Source: Pseudomonadota bacterium
GTDB taxonomy: Bacteria > Pseudomonadota > Alphaproteobacteria > Azospirillales > Azospirillaceae
Reading direction: 5' to 3'
NCBI GenBank assembly: GCA_023411035.1
Contig: JAEYPE010000061.1
Span: 1-24,716, forward strand
Length of the DNA stretch: 24,716 bases
Below are positions 7,116 to 14,927 of this stretch, piece by piece. The notes beneath the pieces were generated by a model. That model did no database searches. It saw nothing but the letters and a program-made list of their open reading frames with translations, and was not told the DNA's origin. How positions within the stretch are numbered: the first letter of the stretch is position 1; every line of letters starts with the position of its first letter. A program made the translations under genes and the position numbers.

Positions 7116-8141
7116 ATGAGCAACCAGCAGCCCGCCGTCACCTTCGAGGAAATCCGCGCGCTCGTGCGCAACCTGCCCGGCCCCGACCTGGAGGCCGGCA
7201 CCGCGGCCCTCCAGCGCGAACGGCAGCTGACCAAGCCGGCGGGTTCGCTCGGCCGGCTGGAGGAGATCGCGCAGTGGATGGCGACCTGGCAGGGCCAGCA
7301 CCCGGCCGAGGTTCGCCGCCCGCGCGTCGCCGTCTTCGCCGGCAACCACGGCGTGGCCGCCCGCGGCGTCTCGGCCTATCCGGCCGAGGTGACGGCGCAG
7401 ATGGTCGCCAACTTCCAGAACGGCGGCGCCGCGCTCAACCAGCTCTGCGAGGTGGCCGACGCCGACCTGCGCGTCTACGAGCTGGACCTGGAGAACCCGA
7501 CCGCCGACTTCACCCAGGGCCCGGCCATGGGCGAGGAGGAATGCTGCCGGACCATGGCCTACGGCATGATGGCGGTGGAGATGGGCGTCCAGCTGCTGGC
7601 GCTGGGCGAGATGGGCATCGCCAACTCGACCGCGGCGGCGGCGATGTGCCTCGCCATGTTCGGCGGCGAGGCGGCCGACTGGACCGGCCGCGGCACCGGC
7701 ATCGACGACGCCGGGCTGGCCCGCAAGATCGCCGCGGTGGAGGCCGGCGTCGCCGCCAATCCGCAGGCCAAGGACGATCCGTTCGAGGCGCTGCGCTGCC
7801 TGGGCGGCTACGAGTTCGCCGCCATCGCCGGCGCCATCCTGGCGGCCCGCGTCGCCCGCGTGCCGGTTCTGCTCGACGGCTTCGCCTGCACCGCCGCCGC
7901 CGCCGTGCTGTTCAAGGCCGACCGCCGCGCGCTCGACCACTGCATGGTCGCCCACCGTTCGGTCGAGCCGGGGCACGCCCGCCTGATGCAGGCCATCGGC
8001 AAGGAGCCGCTGCTCGATCTGGGCATGCGGCTGGGCGAGGGCTCCGGCGCGGCGCTGGCGATCAACATCGTGAAGTCGGCCGTCGTCTGCCACGCCGGCA
8101 TGGCGACCTTCGCCGACGCGGGCGTCAGCACGCAGGGGTGA
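7116..8141 (+). CDS. cobT: Nicotinate-nucleotide--dimethylbenzimidazole phosphoribosyltransferase CobT
   Basis: The 341-residue product matches CobT/CobU, which makes alpha-ribazole phosphate from nicotinate mononucleotide and dimethylbenzimidazole for the lower ligand of cobalamin. Landmarks are RQLTKPAGSLGRLEEIA (36-52), FAGNHGVAARGVSAYPAEVT (74-93), GEMGIANSTAAAA (164-176), GRGTGIDD (191-198), LDGFACTAAA (253-262) and RLGEGSGAALA (305-315), with the expected catalytic Glu at 308. Length is normal (about 340-356). It lies 114 bp after the transglycosylase gene on the same strand, but the functions are unrelated. No cobalamin riboswitch signature was found in the gap, which holds only a short GCGCC-GTTTTTT-GGCGC hairpin near 7080-7096. 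Other cob genes are not in the window. Confidence 0.97.
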   Translation: MSNQQPAVTFEEIRALVRNLPGPDLEAGTAALQRERQLTKPAGSLGRLEEIAQWMATWQGQHPAEVRRPRVAVFAGNHGVAARGVSAYPAEVTAQMVANFQNGGAALNQLCEVADADLRVYELDLENPTADFTQGPAMGEEECCRTMAYGMMAVEMGVQLLALGEMGIANSTAAAAMCLAMFGGEAADWTGRGTGIDDAGLARKIAAVEAGVAANPQAKDDPFEALRCLGGYEFAAIAGAILAARVARVPVLLDGFACTAAAAVLFKADRRALDHCMVAHRSVEPGHARLMQAIGKEPLLDLGMRLGEGSGAALAINIVKSAVVCHAGMATFADAGVSTQG

Positions 8142-8152
8142 TCGGGAGAGAG

Positions 8153-8189
8153 GGATGCCGTGGGGGCGGCTTTCGCCCTCACAGCATCC
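8153..8189. terminator. Bidirectional hairpin between cobT and the convergent membrane-protein gene
   Basis: Arms at 8153-8168 and 8174-8189 are complementary in 14 of 16 positions, with a five-base GCTTT loop. It starts 11 bp after the cobT stop and includes the last codons and stop of the minus-strand gene ending at 8179, so it can serve both converging transcripts. Confidence 0.65.
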
Positions 8190-8748
8190 CGTCAGCCAGA
8201 TCGCTGATCGCCGCCGACAGGAACAGGTCCAGCATCACCAGCCCCGCGGCGGCCAGCCCGGACAGCGACAGGGCGGTGCGCAGGACGAACCACTGGTAGG
8301 TCAGCATCGCCATGATGACGCCGAAGACCAGCGCTTCGGCCATCCCGGACGGCAGCAGGCCGCTGGCCGACAGGACGATGGCCGGCAGGTAGATCGCCAT
8401 CTGCACCACCGCCGACCAGTTGTAGGCGGTCAGTGCGCCGGGATAGAGCTGCTCCTTGCCCATCAGGGACGATATGCGGAACAGGGCGAGCGGGAAGGCG
8501 GTCCAGCTGACGACATAGGCGATGCCCTCCACCGTCACCAGCTGCAGCACCGGGGTGGCGTCCAGCTGGTCCCACAGGCGGATCGCCAGCAGCAGCGCAT
8601 AGGCGGGCAGCACCACCAGCGCCGCGTAGAAGGAGTTCAGCGCCCCCTCGGGCGTGCGGTCGAAGAACTCCATCCCCGTCCGGTCGAAGCGGGCCAGCCG
8701 CCAGGCGCCGGTCAGCGCGGACAGGATGGCGGGGGTGGTCAGCGGCAT
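8179..8748 (-). CDS. Small integral membrane protein, function unknown
   Basis: The product has 189 residues and about five hydrophobic helices (approximately 38-58, 68-90, 108-131, 137-158 and 165-182) after a polar head MPLTTPAILSALTGAWRLAR. The layout recalls YIP1-type small membrane proteins, but I do not recognise diagnostic residues and assign no function. A longer reading from a TTG at 8781, overlapping the dapE end, is possible; the ATG at 8748 is preferred because it has a GGGAC element upstream and the extra 11 residues are simply dapE sequence out of frame. The start lies 22 bp after the dapE stop on the same strand, so co-transcription with dapD-dapE is likely. It ends in a hairpin shared with cobT. 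Confidence 0.8.
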   Translation of the reverse strand: MPLTTPAILSALTGAWRLARFDRTGMEFFDRTPEGALNSFYAALVVLPAYALLLAIRLWDQLDATPVLQLVTVEGIAYVVSWTAFPLALFRISSLMGKEQLYPGALTAYNWSAVVQMAIYLPAIVLSASGLLPSGMAEALVFGVIMAMLTYQWFVLRTALSLSGLAAAGLVMLDLFLSAAISDLADGML

Positions 8749-8770
8749 CGCGGTGTCCCGGTTGGCGGCC

Positions 8771-9919
8771 TCACCCGGCAAGGCGCGCGAACACGCCCTT
8801 CAGGATGGCCTCGTAGATGTCCGTCAGCCGGCGGAGATCCTCCACCGGACAGTATTCGTCGACCTTGTGCATGGTCTGGCCGACCAGCCCGAACTCCACC
8901 ACCGGGCAGACATTCTTGATGAAGCGGGCGTCCGACGTGCCGCCGGTGGTCGAGTATTCCGGCCGGCGCCCGGTCACGCCCTCCACCGCCTCGGCCACCA
9001 GCTCGGTCAGTGGGCCGGGCGGGGTGACGAAGCTGTCGCCTGAGCAGTAGACCTCCAGCTCATAGGCGCCGCCGACGGCGTCGAAGGTGCGGCGCAGCCA
9101 CGCCTCGATGCCGGCCGGGGTGTGGGCGTCGTTGAAGCGGATGTTGAAGGTCGCCTTGCCCTGGGCCGGGATGACGTTGGTCGCCGTGTTGTCGACGTCG
9201 ATGGTGGTCAGCGCCAGGGTGGAGGGCTGGAAATGCGCCGTGCCCCCGTCCATCGGGTGTTCGGTGATGGCGGCCAGCATGCGGACCAGCCGCGGCAGCG
9301 GGTTGTCGGCCAGATGCGGGTAGGCGACGTGGCCCTGCGCGCCGAACACGGTCAGGAAGCCGGTCAGGCTGCCGCGCCGGCCGATCTTGATCATGTCGCC
9401 CAGCGCCTTGGGATTGGTCGGCTCCCCCACCACGCAGGCGTCGATGCGCTCGCCGCGCCCGGCCATCCAGTCCAGCACCTTGCGGGTGCCGTTGATCGCC
9501 ACCCCTTCCTCGTCGCCGGTGATCAGCAGGCTGATCGAACCGGCGGGCGGGCCGTCCTGCAGCCGGCGCGACACGGCGGCGACGAAGGCAGCGATGGCGC
9601 CCTTCATGTCGACCGCGCCGCGGCCGAACAGGCGTCCGCCCATCACCTCGCCGGCGAAGGGATCGACCGTCCAGCCCCTGTCCCCCGGCGGGACCACGTC
9701 GGTGTGGCCGGCAAAGCAGAAATTGGGCCCCTCGGTGCCGAGCCGGGCGTAGAGGTTCTCCACCGGCTCCGTCCCCTCCTGCTGGAAGCGCAGGCGGTGG
9801 CAGGTGAAACCCATCGGCGCCAGCGCCGCCTCCAGAACGCCCAGCGCGCCGCCGTCATGGGGCGTGACGCTGGGGCAGCGGATCAGATCCTGGGCGAGGG
9901 CGACGGGGTCGATGGTCAT
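8771..9919 (-). CDS. dapE: Succinyl-diaminopimelate desuccinylase DapE
   Basis: The 382-residue product is an M20-family dizinc amidohydrolase that removes succinate from N-succinyl-LL-diaminopimelate, giving LL-DAP for lysine and peptidoglycan. Metal and catalytic residues are all visible: H72 and D74 (FAGHTDVVPPGD), D104 (GAVDMKGA), E137 and E138 (TGDEEG), E166 (VVGEPT) and H351 (QTMHKVDEYCP). The dimerisation domain spans about 178-292. An open upstream extension of 32 residues comes from the palindromic repeat element and is rejected; MTIDPVALAQDLIRCPSVTP is the family start. It follows dapD by 135 bp, a gap filled by the REP-like palindrome, and is followed by a small membrane-protein gene. 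Confidence 0.97.
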   Translation of the reverse strand: MTIDPVALAQDLIRCPSVTPHDGGALGVLEAALAPMGFTCHRLRFQQEGTEPVENLYARLGTEGPNFCFAGHTDVVPPGDRGWTVDPFAGEVMGGRLFGRGAVDMKGAIAAFVAAVSRRLQDGPPAGSISLLITGDEEGVAINGTRKVLDWMAGRGERIDACVVGEPTNPKALGDMIKIGRRGSLTGFLTVFGAQGHVAYPHLADNPLPRLVRMLAAITEHPMDGGTAHFQPSTLALTTIDVDNTATNVIPAQGKATFNIRFNDAHTPAGIEAWLRRTFDAVGGAYELEVYCSGDSFVTPPGPLTELVAEAVEGVTGRRPEYSTTGGTSDARFIKNVCPVVEFGLVGQTMHKVDEYCPVEDLRRLTDIYEAILKGVFARLAG

Positions 9920-9953
9920 GCTGCTCTTTTCCAACCGGCCCGGCATCCGCCGG

Positions 9954-10038
9954 CCGTCATCCCCGTAAAGGTGGGGATCCGGGCGCCGCGGGCCGGAGTG
10001 CTGTGAAGCCTGCACCCCCGCCTGCGCGGGGGTGACGG
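9954..10038. repeat. REP-like compound palindrome between dapD and dapE
   Basis: The 85-bp element begins CCGTCATCCCC and ends GGGGGTGACGG, which are inverted copies matching at 10 of 11 positions. Each half is itself a hairpin (CATCCCCGTAAAGGTGGGGATC; CACCCCCGCCTGCGCGGGGGTG, each described here only by its stem ends). GTCATCCCCGC...GCGGGGATCC palindromes are a familiar dispersed repeat in alphaproteobacterial intergenic DNA. It could terminate or protect the dapD part of the message. Confidence 0.7.
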
Positions 10039-10054
10039 TGGAATTGCTGCCGGA

Positions 10055-10897
10055 TCAATCCCGCAGCAGGTCGTTGATCGCGGTCTTCGAGCGGGTCTTC
10101 TCGTCGACGCGCTTGATGATGACGCAGCAGTACAGGCTCGGGCCGGGGGTGCCGTCGGGCAGCGGCTTGCCGGGCAGCGAGCCGGGGACGACGACCGAAT
10201 AGGCCGGGACGCGGCCCATGAAGACCTCACCGGTGTGGCGGTCGATGATCTTGGTCGAGGCGCCGATGTAGCAGCCCATGGAGATGACCGCGCCTTCCTC
10301 GACGATCACGCCCTCGACGATCTCCGACCGCGCGCCGATGAAGCAGTTGTCCTCGATGATGACCGGATCGGCCTGCAGCGGCTCCAGCACGCCGCCGATG
10401 CCGACGCCGCCCGACAGGTGGACGTTCTTGCCGATCTGGGCGCAGGACCCGACGGTGACCCAGGTGTCCACCATGGTGCCGCTGTCCACATAGGCGCCGA
10501 CGTTGACGAAGCTGGGCATCAGGATGACGTTCGGCGCGACGTAGGCGGAGCGGCGCACGACCGCGCCCGGAACGGCGCGGAAGCCGGCGGCCTGGAACTG
10601 CGCTTCGGACCAGCCTTCGAACTTCGGCGGCACCTTGTCGTACCAGGAGGCGCCGCCCGGCGCGCCGGGGATCATCTCGTTGGCGTTCAGGCGGAAGGAC
10701 AGCAGGACCGCCTTCTTCAGCCACTGGTTCACCACCCAGCCGGCGTCGGTCTTCTGCGCGACGCGCAGATCGCCGGAATCGAGGCCGGACAGGGCCTCCT
10801 CCACGGCGTCGCGGACGGCGCCCTTGGTCGAAACGTTCAGGGTGTCGCGGGTTTCCCACGCGGCGTTGACGGCGGATTCGAGGCTGGCGTGGCTCAT
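10055..10897 (-). CDS. dapD: Tetrahydrodipicolinate N-succinyltransferase DapD
   Basis: The 280-residue product converts tetrahydrodipicolinate and succinyl-CoA to N-succinyl-2-amino-6-ketopimelate, the step that feeds the succinylase branch of DAP/lysine synthesis. An N-terminal helical domain (1-100, including WLKKAVLLSFRLN) precedes a left-handed beta-helix of hexapeptide repeats (about 105-235: VAPNVILMPSFVNVGAYVD, GSCAQIGKNVHLSGGVGIGG, IIEDNCFIGARSEIVEGV) and a C-terminal strand region with PAYSVVVPGS. Length matches the usual 274-285. The start MSHASLESAV is at 10897; an 80-residue upstream extension lacks family similarity. No strong ribosome site is visible. Upstream, duplicated TTGACA boxes in a tandem repeat are good promoter candidates. 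Confidence 0.98.
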   Translation of the reverse strand: MSHASLESAVNAAWETRDTLNVSTKGAVRDAVEEALSGLDSGDLRVAQKTDAGWVVNQWLKKAVLLSFRLNANEMIPGAPGGASWYDKVPPKFEGWSEAQFQAAGFRAVPGAVVRRSAYVAPNVILMPSFVNVGAYVDSGTMVDTWVTVGSCAQIGKNVHLSGGVGIGGVLEPLQADPVIIEDNCFIGARSEIVEGVIVEEGAVISMGCYIGASTKIIDRHTGEVFMGRVPAYSVVVPGSLPGKPLPDGTPGPSLYCCVIIKRVDEKTRSKTAINDLLRD

Positions 10898-10953
10898 GTC
10901 GGCATTCGCTGGGCTGTCTGTTCGAGGGTTCGGAACATGGGCCGCGCCGCGCC

Positions 10954-10988
10954 GCCTTGTCAATGTTGCCTTGTCAACGTTGCCTTGT
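10954..10988 (-). promoter_or_regulatory. Tandem repeat carrying two TTGACA boxes, candidate dapD promoter
   Basis: GCCTTGTCAATGTT (10954-10967) is followed at once by GCCTTGTCAACGTT (10968-10981) and a partial third copy GCCTTGT (10982-10988). On the minus strand each full copy presents TTGACA (at 10963-10958 and 10977-10972), the consensus -35 hexamer. The nearer box has CCATGT as a poor -10 match 17 bases on. It lies between the HAD phosphatase stop and the dapD start. Confidence 0.5.
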
Positions 10989-11019
10989 TCTTTCAGGAGC
11001 TTCCGGCAAGGGCGGCAGC

Positions 11020-11694
11020 TTACCCCGCGACCTCTTCCAGCCAGGCCGGCAGGTCGTCCACGGTGTGGTCGATGTGGCTGCCGGTTCCGACTCCGTCGCC
11101 GTCGGGGCGGGACCAGTCGGCCTCGCTGCGCACCCACACTGTGGTCATGCCCATGGCGTGGGCGGGGACGAGGTTGCGGGCGATGTCCTCCACCATGCAG
11201 GCGCGGGCGGGGTCGATATCGTAATGATCCGCCAGGATGGCGTAGGGGCGCGGGTCGGGCTTGGGCACATAGCCGGCCTCCACGATGCCGAAGATGGCCT
11301 CGAAACAGCCGTCGATGCCCAGTTGCCGCGTCACGTTCTCCGCATGGCGGACGGAACCGTTGGTGTAGATGATCTTGCGCCCCGGCAGCCGGTCCAGCGC
11401 GCCCGCGAGGCTGGGGCAGGGGGACACGGGGCTGACGTCGATGTCGTGCACGTAATCCAGGAACGGCACCGGATCGATGTCGTGCTCCACCATCAGGCCG
11501 CGGAGCGTCGTTCCGTGCTCCCGGAAGAAGCGCTTCTGCATGACGCGCGCCTCGTCAAGGGTGATGCCGAAATGCTCGGCGATGAACTCGCCGATGCGCC
11601 GGTCCACCTGGGCGAACAGGTTGCAGGATGCGGGATAGAGGGTGTTGTCGAGGTCGAAGATCCAGACCCCGGTGTCGCGGAGGGAGGCAATCAT
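11020..11694 (-). CDS. HAD-superfamily phosphatase, pyrimidine 5'-nucleotidase type
   Basis: The 224-residue product has the four HAD motifs: WIFDLDNTLYP (11-21; nucleophile D14, acid/base D16), IIYTNGS (108-114; T111), PKPDP with K145 (144-148) and MVEDIARNL (167-175; E169 and D170). The FDLDNTLYP variant, the helical cap and the length fit the pyrimidine 5'-nucleotidase/Sdt1-like subgroup, which dephosphorylates nucleotides or phosphosugars; the exact substrate is open. An upstream in-frame extension of 50 residues is rejected because it would run through a palindromic intergenic segment and overlap the divergent cyclase promoter. MIASLRDTGVWIFDLDN is the sensible start. The position just ahead of dapD-dapE is a common alphaproteobacterial arrangement. 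It is divergent from the diguanylate cyclase gene. Confidence 0.93.
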   Translation of the reverse strand: MIASLRDTGVWIFDLDNTLYPASCNLFAQVDRRIGEFIAEHFGITLDEARVMQKRFFREHGTTLRGLMVEHDIDPVPFLDYVHDIDVSPVSPCPSLAGALDRLPGRKIIYTNGSVRHAENVTRQLGIDGCFEAIFGIVEAGYVPKPDPRPYAILADHYDIDPARACMVEDIARNLVPAHAMGMTTVWVRSEADWSRPDGDGVGTGSHIDHTVDDLPAWLEEVAG

Positions 11695-11785
11695 GGGCTG
11701 AACAATGGGGCTTCGCCCGCCCGCCCGCAAGCGACTTCGCCGCATGCCCCGTCCCCGCTCAAGGAAGGGTTGCGGATGGGCGGCG

Positions 11786-11812
11786 CCCGGATCTTTTGAA
11801 GAAAGATTCGGG
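11786..11812. repeat. Inverted repeat in the HAD phosphatase/cyclase divergent region
   Basis: CCCGGATCTTT (11786-11796) and AAAGATTCGGG (11802-11812) pair in 10 of 11 positions plus one wobble, around a TGAAG loop. It lies 21 bp before a TATACT -10 candidate for the cyclase gene, so it could be a regulatory or REP-like element. Confidence 0.45.
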
Positions 11813-11832
11813 AAAGGAACGCATTTTTCCGA

Positions 11833-11838
11833 TATACT
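11833..11838 (+). promoter_or_regulatory. Candidate -10 box of the diguanylate cyclase gene
   Basis: TATACT is a good -10 hexamer 29 bp before the GTG start at 11867. No good -35 box lies 16-18 bp upstream (that window reads about CGGGAA), so the promoter may need an activator. Its position argues against the longer open reading from 11705. Confidence 0.35.
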
Positions 11839-11866
11839 CTCCATCGCGCAATCTCAGGTTCGCACC

Positions 11867-13564
11867 GTGTCCGCAGACCCCATATCCGACGTTCCACCGA
11901 CCGACCCGAGCGGCTCCGTTCCGACGCCCACGCTCCTGGCCGCCTACCCCGGCCCGGCCATGTGGCTGGATTCCGGCCATGGGATCGCCGGGACCAACGC
12001 CGCCGCGGAAGAGCTTCTGTCCGGCGACCGCCACTGGCTGGCGGATGTCCAGGCGTGGCTGGCGGCGTGCAGCGTGGCGCCGGGCCTGCGCTCCGTTCCG
12101 GTCGAACTGCCGCGCGGCGTGATGATCGTCGAATGGGCGGCCACGCCGCTGCCCGGCGGGGAAATTCTGCTGCTGGGGCGCGACGCCACACTGGAACGGC
12201 AGCTCCGCCAGACGCTGATCGAGTCGCGCCGCCGCTATAAGGATTTGGTCGAGGTTTCCAGCGATTTTGCCTGGGAAACGGGCAGCGACGGGCGATTCGT
12301 CTTCGTCACGCCCAAGGGAGCGCTGGGTTACGGCGCCGATGCGTTGATTGGTCGCAACCCCAGGGATTTGGCGGTGAACGAATGGGGCGACCTGCCGTTG
12401 CCGTTCGACACCCGCCGCCCCGTCGATCAGGCGGAGCTGTGGCTGAAGCGGGTGGACGACCTGCCGTCCTGCTTCGTCGTGTCGGCGGTGCCGCTGTTCG
12501 GGGCGAAGGGCGAATGGGTGGGGGCGCGCGGCGTCTGCCGCGAAACGACGGAGCAGGTCCTGCGCTCCGCCGAGCTGGCGCGGGTGCGCAACCGCGAGAA
12601 GATGCTCGGCCACATCGTCCACACGCTGCGCGACCAGCTCGACGGCCAGAAGGCGCTGCGCCTCGCCGCGGCGGAAACCGCGCGCGCTCTGGGGGCGGAC
12701 GGCTGCCGCATCTACCGCGCGCTGGAGACCGGCGCCCTGCGCCCCGCCGCCGATTTCGCCGCGGAAATCCCGGAGGAACTGCTGTCCGACCTGTCGCGGA
12801 CCGTCCTGGAGGAGATCGCCGCCAGCGAGGACCCGCATGAAACAACCCTGGGGGCGAACCGGCTGCTGGCCGCCCGGACGGAGCACCGGCAGGCCGTCAA
12901 CGGCGCCGTGGTGATCTGGCGCGGCGACGATTCCGACCCCTGGGACGAGGAGGACCGGATGCTGCTCTCCGGCGTGGCCGATCACATCGGCATCGCCCAC
13001 GCGCAAATGGCCTATCAGGAACGGCTGCGCCGCCTGTCGGAGCGCGACGGGCTGACCGGCCTGTTCAACCGCCGCACCTTCTTCGAACGGCTGGAGGAGG
13101 TGCTCGGCCGCCCCGACACCGGGCCGTCCGCCCTGCTCTATGTGGACCTCGACAACTTCAAGGCAGTGAACGACCTGCACGGCCACCAGCAGGGCGACGC
13201 GGTGCTGAAGGCCATCGGCGGGCTGCTGACCGGCGGCGTCCGGCCCGGCGACCTGCCGGGGCGGCTGGGCGGGGACGAGTTCGTCCTGTGGCTGGGCCGA
13301 ACCGACGAGGAGCGGGCGGTGGTCGTCGCCGAACGGCTGCTCTCCGGCATGGCCGCGCTGCGCCACCTGTCCGCCGGCCCGGACAAGCCGCTGGGCCTGT
13401 CCATCGGCATCGCCGTGCACCGGGTGGGGTACGAAACCGTGCAGGAACTGACCGACCGCGCCGACTCGGCGATGTACGACGCCAAGAAGCGCGGGAAGGG
13501 CCATTACGCCATCGCCCCGGCCCCCGAAATGGAAACCTTCCCCGCCGTGGAGGCGTCCCTATGA
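11867..13564 (+). CDS. Diguanylate cyclase with PAS-like, PAS, GAF-like and GGDEF domains
   Basis: From the GTG at 11867 the product has 565 residues. Order: an N-terminal degenerate PAS-like region (about 20-110), a PAS domain (119-230, YKDLVEVSSDFAWETGSDGRF), a GAF-like sensor region (about 250-380) and a GGDEF domain (390-555). The catalytic motif is canonical GGDEF at 468-472, with DLDNFKAVND upstream for metal and GTP binding. An I-site RPGD (459-462) sits exactly five residues before GGDEF, so product feedback inhibition by cyclic di-GMP is expected. There is no EAL domain, no membrane helix and no signal peptide; sensing is cytoplasmic. The 54 residues before the GTG, open from 11705, are rejected because they cross the promoter and a palindrome. 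The stop overlaps the next gene's ATG (ATGA at 13561-13564), which implies translational coupling. Confidence 0.94.
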   Translation: MSADPISDVPPTDPSGSVPTPTLLAAYPGPAMWLDSGHGIAGTNAAAEELLSGDRHWLADVQAWLAACSVAPGLRSVPVELPRGVMIVEWAATPLPGGEILLLGRDATLERQLRQTLIESRRRYKDLVEVSSDFAWETGSDGRFVFVTPKGALGYGADALIGRNPRDLAVNEWGDLPLPFDTRRPVDQAELWLKRVDDLPSCFVVSAVPLFGAKGEWVGARGVCRETTEQVLRSAELARVRNREKMLGHIVHTLRDQLDGQKALRLAAAETARALGADGCRIYRALETGALRPAADFAAEIPEELLSDLSRTVLEEIAASEDPHETTLGANRLLAARTEHRQAVNGAVVIWRGDDSDPWDEEDRMLLSGVADHIGIAHAQMAYQERLRRLSERDGLTGLFNRRTFFERLEEVLGRPDTGPSALLYVDLDNFKAVNDLHGHQQGDAVLKAIGGLLTGGVRPGDLPGRLGGDEFVLWLGRTDEERAVVVAERLLSGMAALRHLSAGPDKPLGLSIGIAVHRVGYETVQELTDRADSAMYDAKKRGKGHYAIAPAPEMETFPAVEASL

Positions 13565-14901
13565 CCGCCCGCGGCGACCGCGCCGCCCCCCCGATTCCCG
13601 ATCCGGCCGATTACGAGGCGGCCAAGCAGATGGCGCGCAGCGCCGACCCGGCGGTGCGCCGCCGTGTCGCCGCGTCGCCGCAGACCCGGCCCGAGCTGCT
13701 CTATTTCCTGGCCGCCGACACGGCGCCGGAGGTCCGTCAGGCCATCGCCACCAACGCCGGAACGCCCCGGCAGGCCGACCTGATGCTGGCCCAGGACCGG
13801 GAGGTCGCGGTGCGCGGCGCCGTGGCCCAGAAGGTCGCCCGTCTGCTGCCCGACCTGTCCGCCGACCAGGCGTCGCAGATCGAGCGGCTGACGCTGGAAT
13901 GCCTGGAGGCGCTGGCCCGCGACCAGGCGACGGAGGTGCGCGGCATCCTGGCGGAGGCGCTGAAGGAGTTGCCCGGCGCTCCCCACGGCGTCATCAACAC
14001 GCTGGCCCGCGACGTGGAACTGTCGGTCTGCGCCCCGGTCCTGCAATTCTCGCCGATCCTGACCGACGAGGATCTGGCGGACATCATCATGCGCGGGCCG
14101 GTGGCCGGCGCCCTGTCGGCCATCGCCGGGCGCAAGTCGGTGTCGGCCTCCGTCGCCGACGCCATCGCGCGGTCCGAAGACGAGGCGGCGATGACCGCCC
14201 TGCTCGCCAACCCGTCGGCCCAGATCCGCGAGGAGACGCTGGACCGCATCCTGGACGAGGCGCCGCAGCACGAGCCCTGGCACGGCCCGCTGGTGCGCCG
14301 CCCGCGCTTGCCGGCGCGCGCCGTGGCGCGTCTGGCCAGCTTCGTCGCCGACAATCTGCTGAAGGTCCTGCGGGAGCGCACCGACCTCGACCCCGCCGCC
14401 GCCCGCGCGCTGGCCGAGGCCGTGCGGGCGCGCGTCAACCGCGGAGCCGGCGGCGGCAACGGCGGCCCATGCGCCCCCCGCGGCCTCGTCGATTTCGGGG
14501 AGGAGGAACTGGGCCATCTGCCGGGCGACAAGGACAAGGCGGCGGAACGCCCGTCCGACAAGGCGGCGCGGCTGAACAAGGAAGGCAAGCTGACGGAAAA
14601 GCTGCTGGAAGGCGCGCTGGCGGAGGGGGACCGCGCTCTCGTCCTGGCCGGGCTGGGCGAACTGGCGCAGCTTCCGATGCCCATCGTGGACCGCATCATC
14701 GGCACCCACGCTCCCCGCGCCGTCACCTCCCTGGTGTGGCGCTGCGGCCTGTCCATGCGCTTTGCCCGGCAGGTGCAATTGCGCATCGCCCAGATTCCGC
14801 CAAAAACCGCGCTTATGGCTCGGGAAGGCGTCCTCTATCCGATGTCCGACGACGAGATGCGCTGGCAACTCGCCTTCTTCGGAGTCGAAGAGAAAGAGTG
14901 A
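13561..14901 (+). CDS. DUF2336 protein with HEAT-like repeats
   Basis: The 446-residue product resembles the alphaproteobacterial DUF2336 family. Residues 20-110 contain short helical repeats of HEAT/leucine-rich-variant type (SADPAVRRRVAASPQTRPELL, TAPEVRQAIATNAGTP, DREVAVRGAVAQKVARL), followed by a conserved all-helical middle (110-300) and a C-terminal region (380-446) ending MSDDEMRWQLAFFGVEEKE. There is no signal peptide, membrane helix or catalytic motif; it is likely a cytoplasmic adaptor or scaffold. A low-complexity Gly-rich and charged linker spans about 298-350. The start ATG overlaps the cyclase stop, so the two proteins are probably made together, which points to a role in cyclic di-GMP signalling (inference). 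The molecular function of DUF2336 is not known to me. Confidence 0.85.
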   Translation: MTARGDRAAPPIPDPADYEAAKQMARSADPAVRRRVAASPQTRPELLYFLAADTAPEVRQAIATNAGTPRQADLMLAQDREVAVRGAVAQKVARLLPDLSADQASQIERLTLECLEALARDQATEVRGILAEALKELPGAPHGVINTLARDVELSVCAPVLQFSPILTDEDLADIIMRGPVAGALSAIAGRKSVSASVADAIARSEDEAAMTALLANPSAQIREETLDRILDEAPQHEPWHGPLVRRPRLPARAVARLASFVADNLLKVLRERTDLDPAAARALAEAVRARVNRGAGGGNGGPCAPRGLVDFGEEELGHLPGDKDKAAERPSDKAARLNKEGKLTEKLLEGALAEGDRALVLAGLGELAQLPMPIVDRIIGTHAPRAVTSLVWRCGLSMRFARQVQLRIAQIPPKTALMAREGVLYPMSDDEMRWQLAFFGVEEKE

Positions 14902-14927
14902 CGCCGTGTCACCTCACGGACCCGTTC

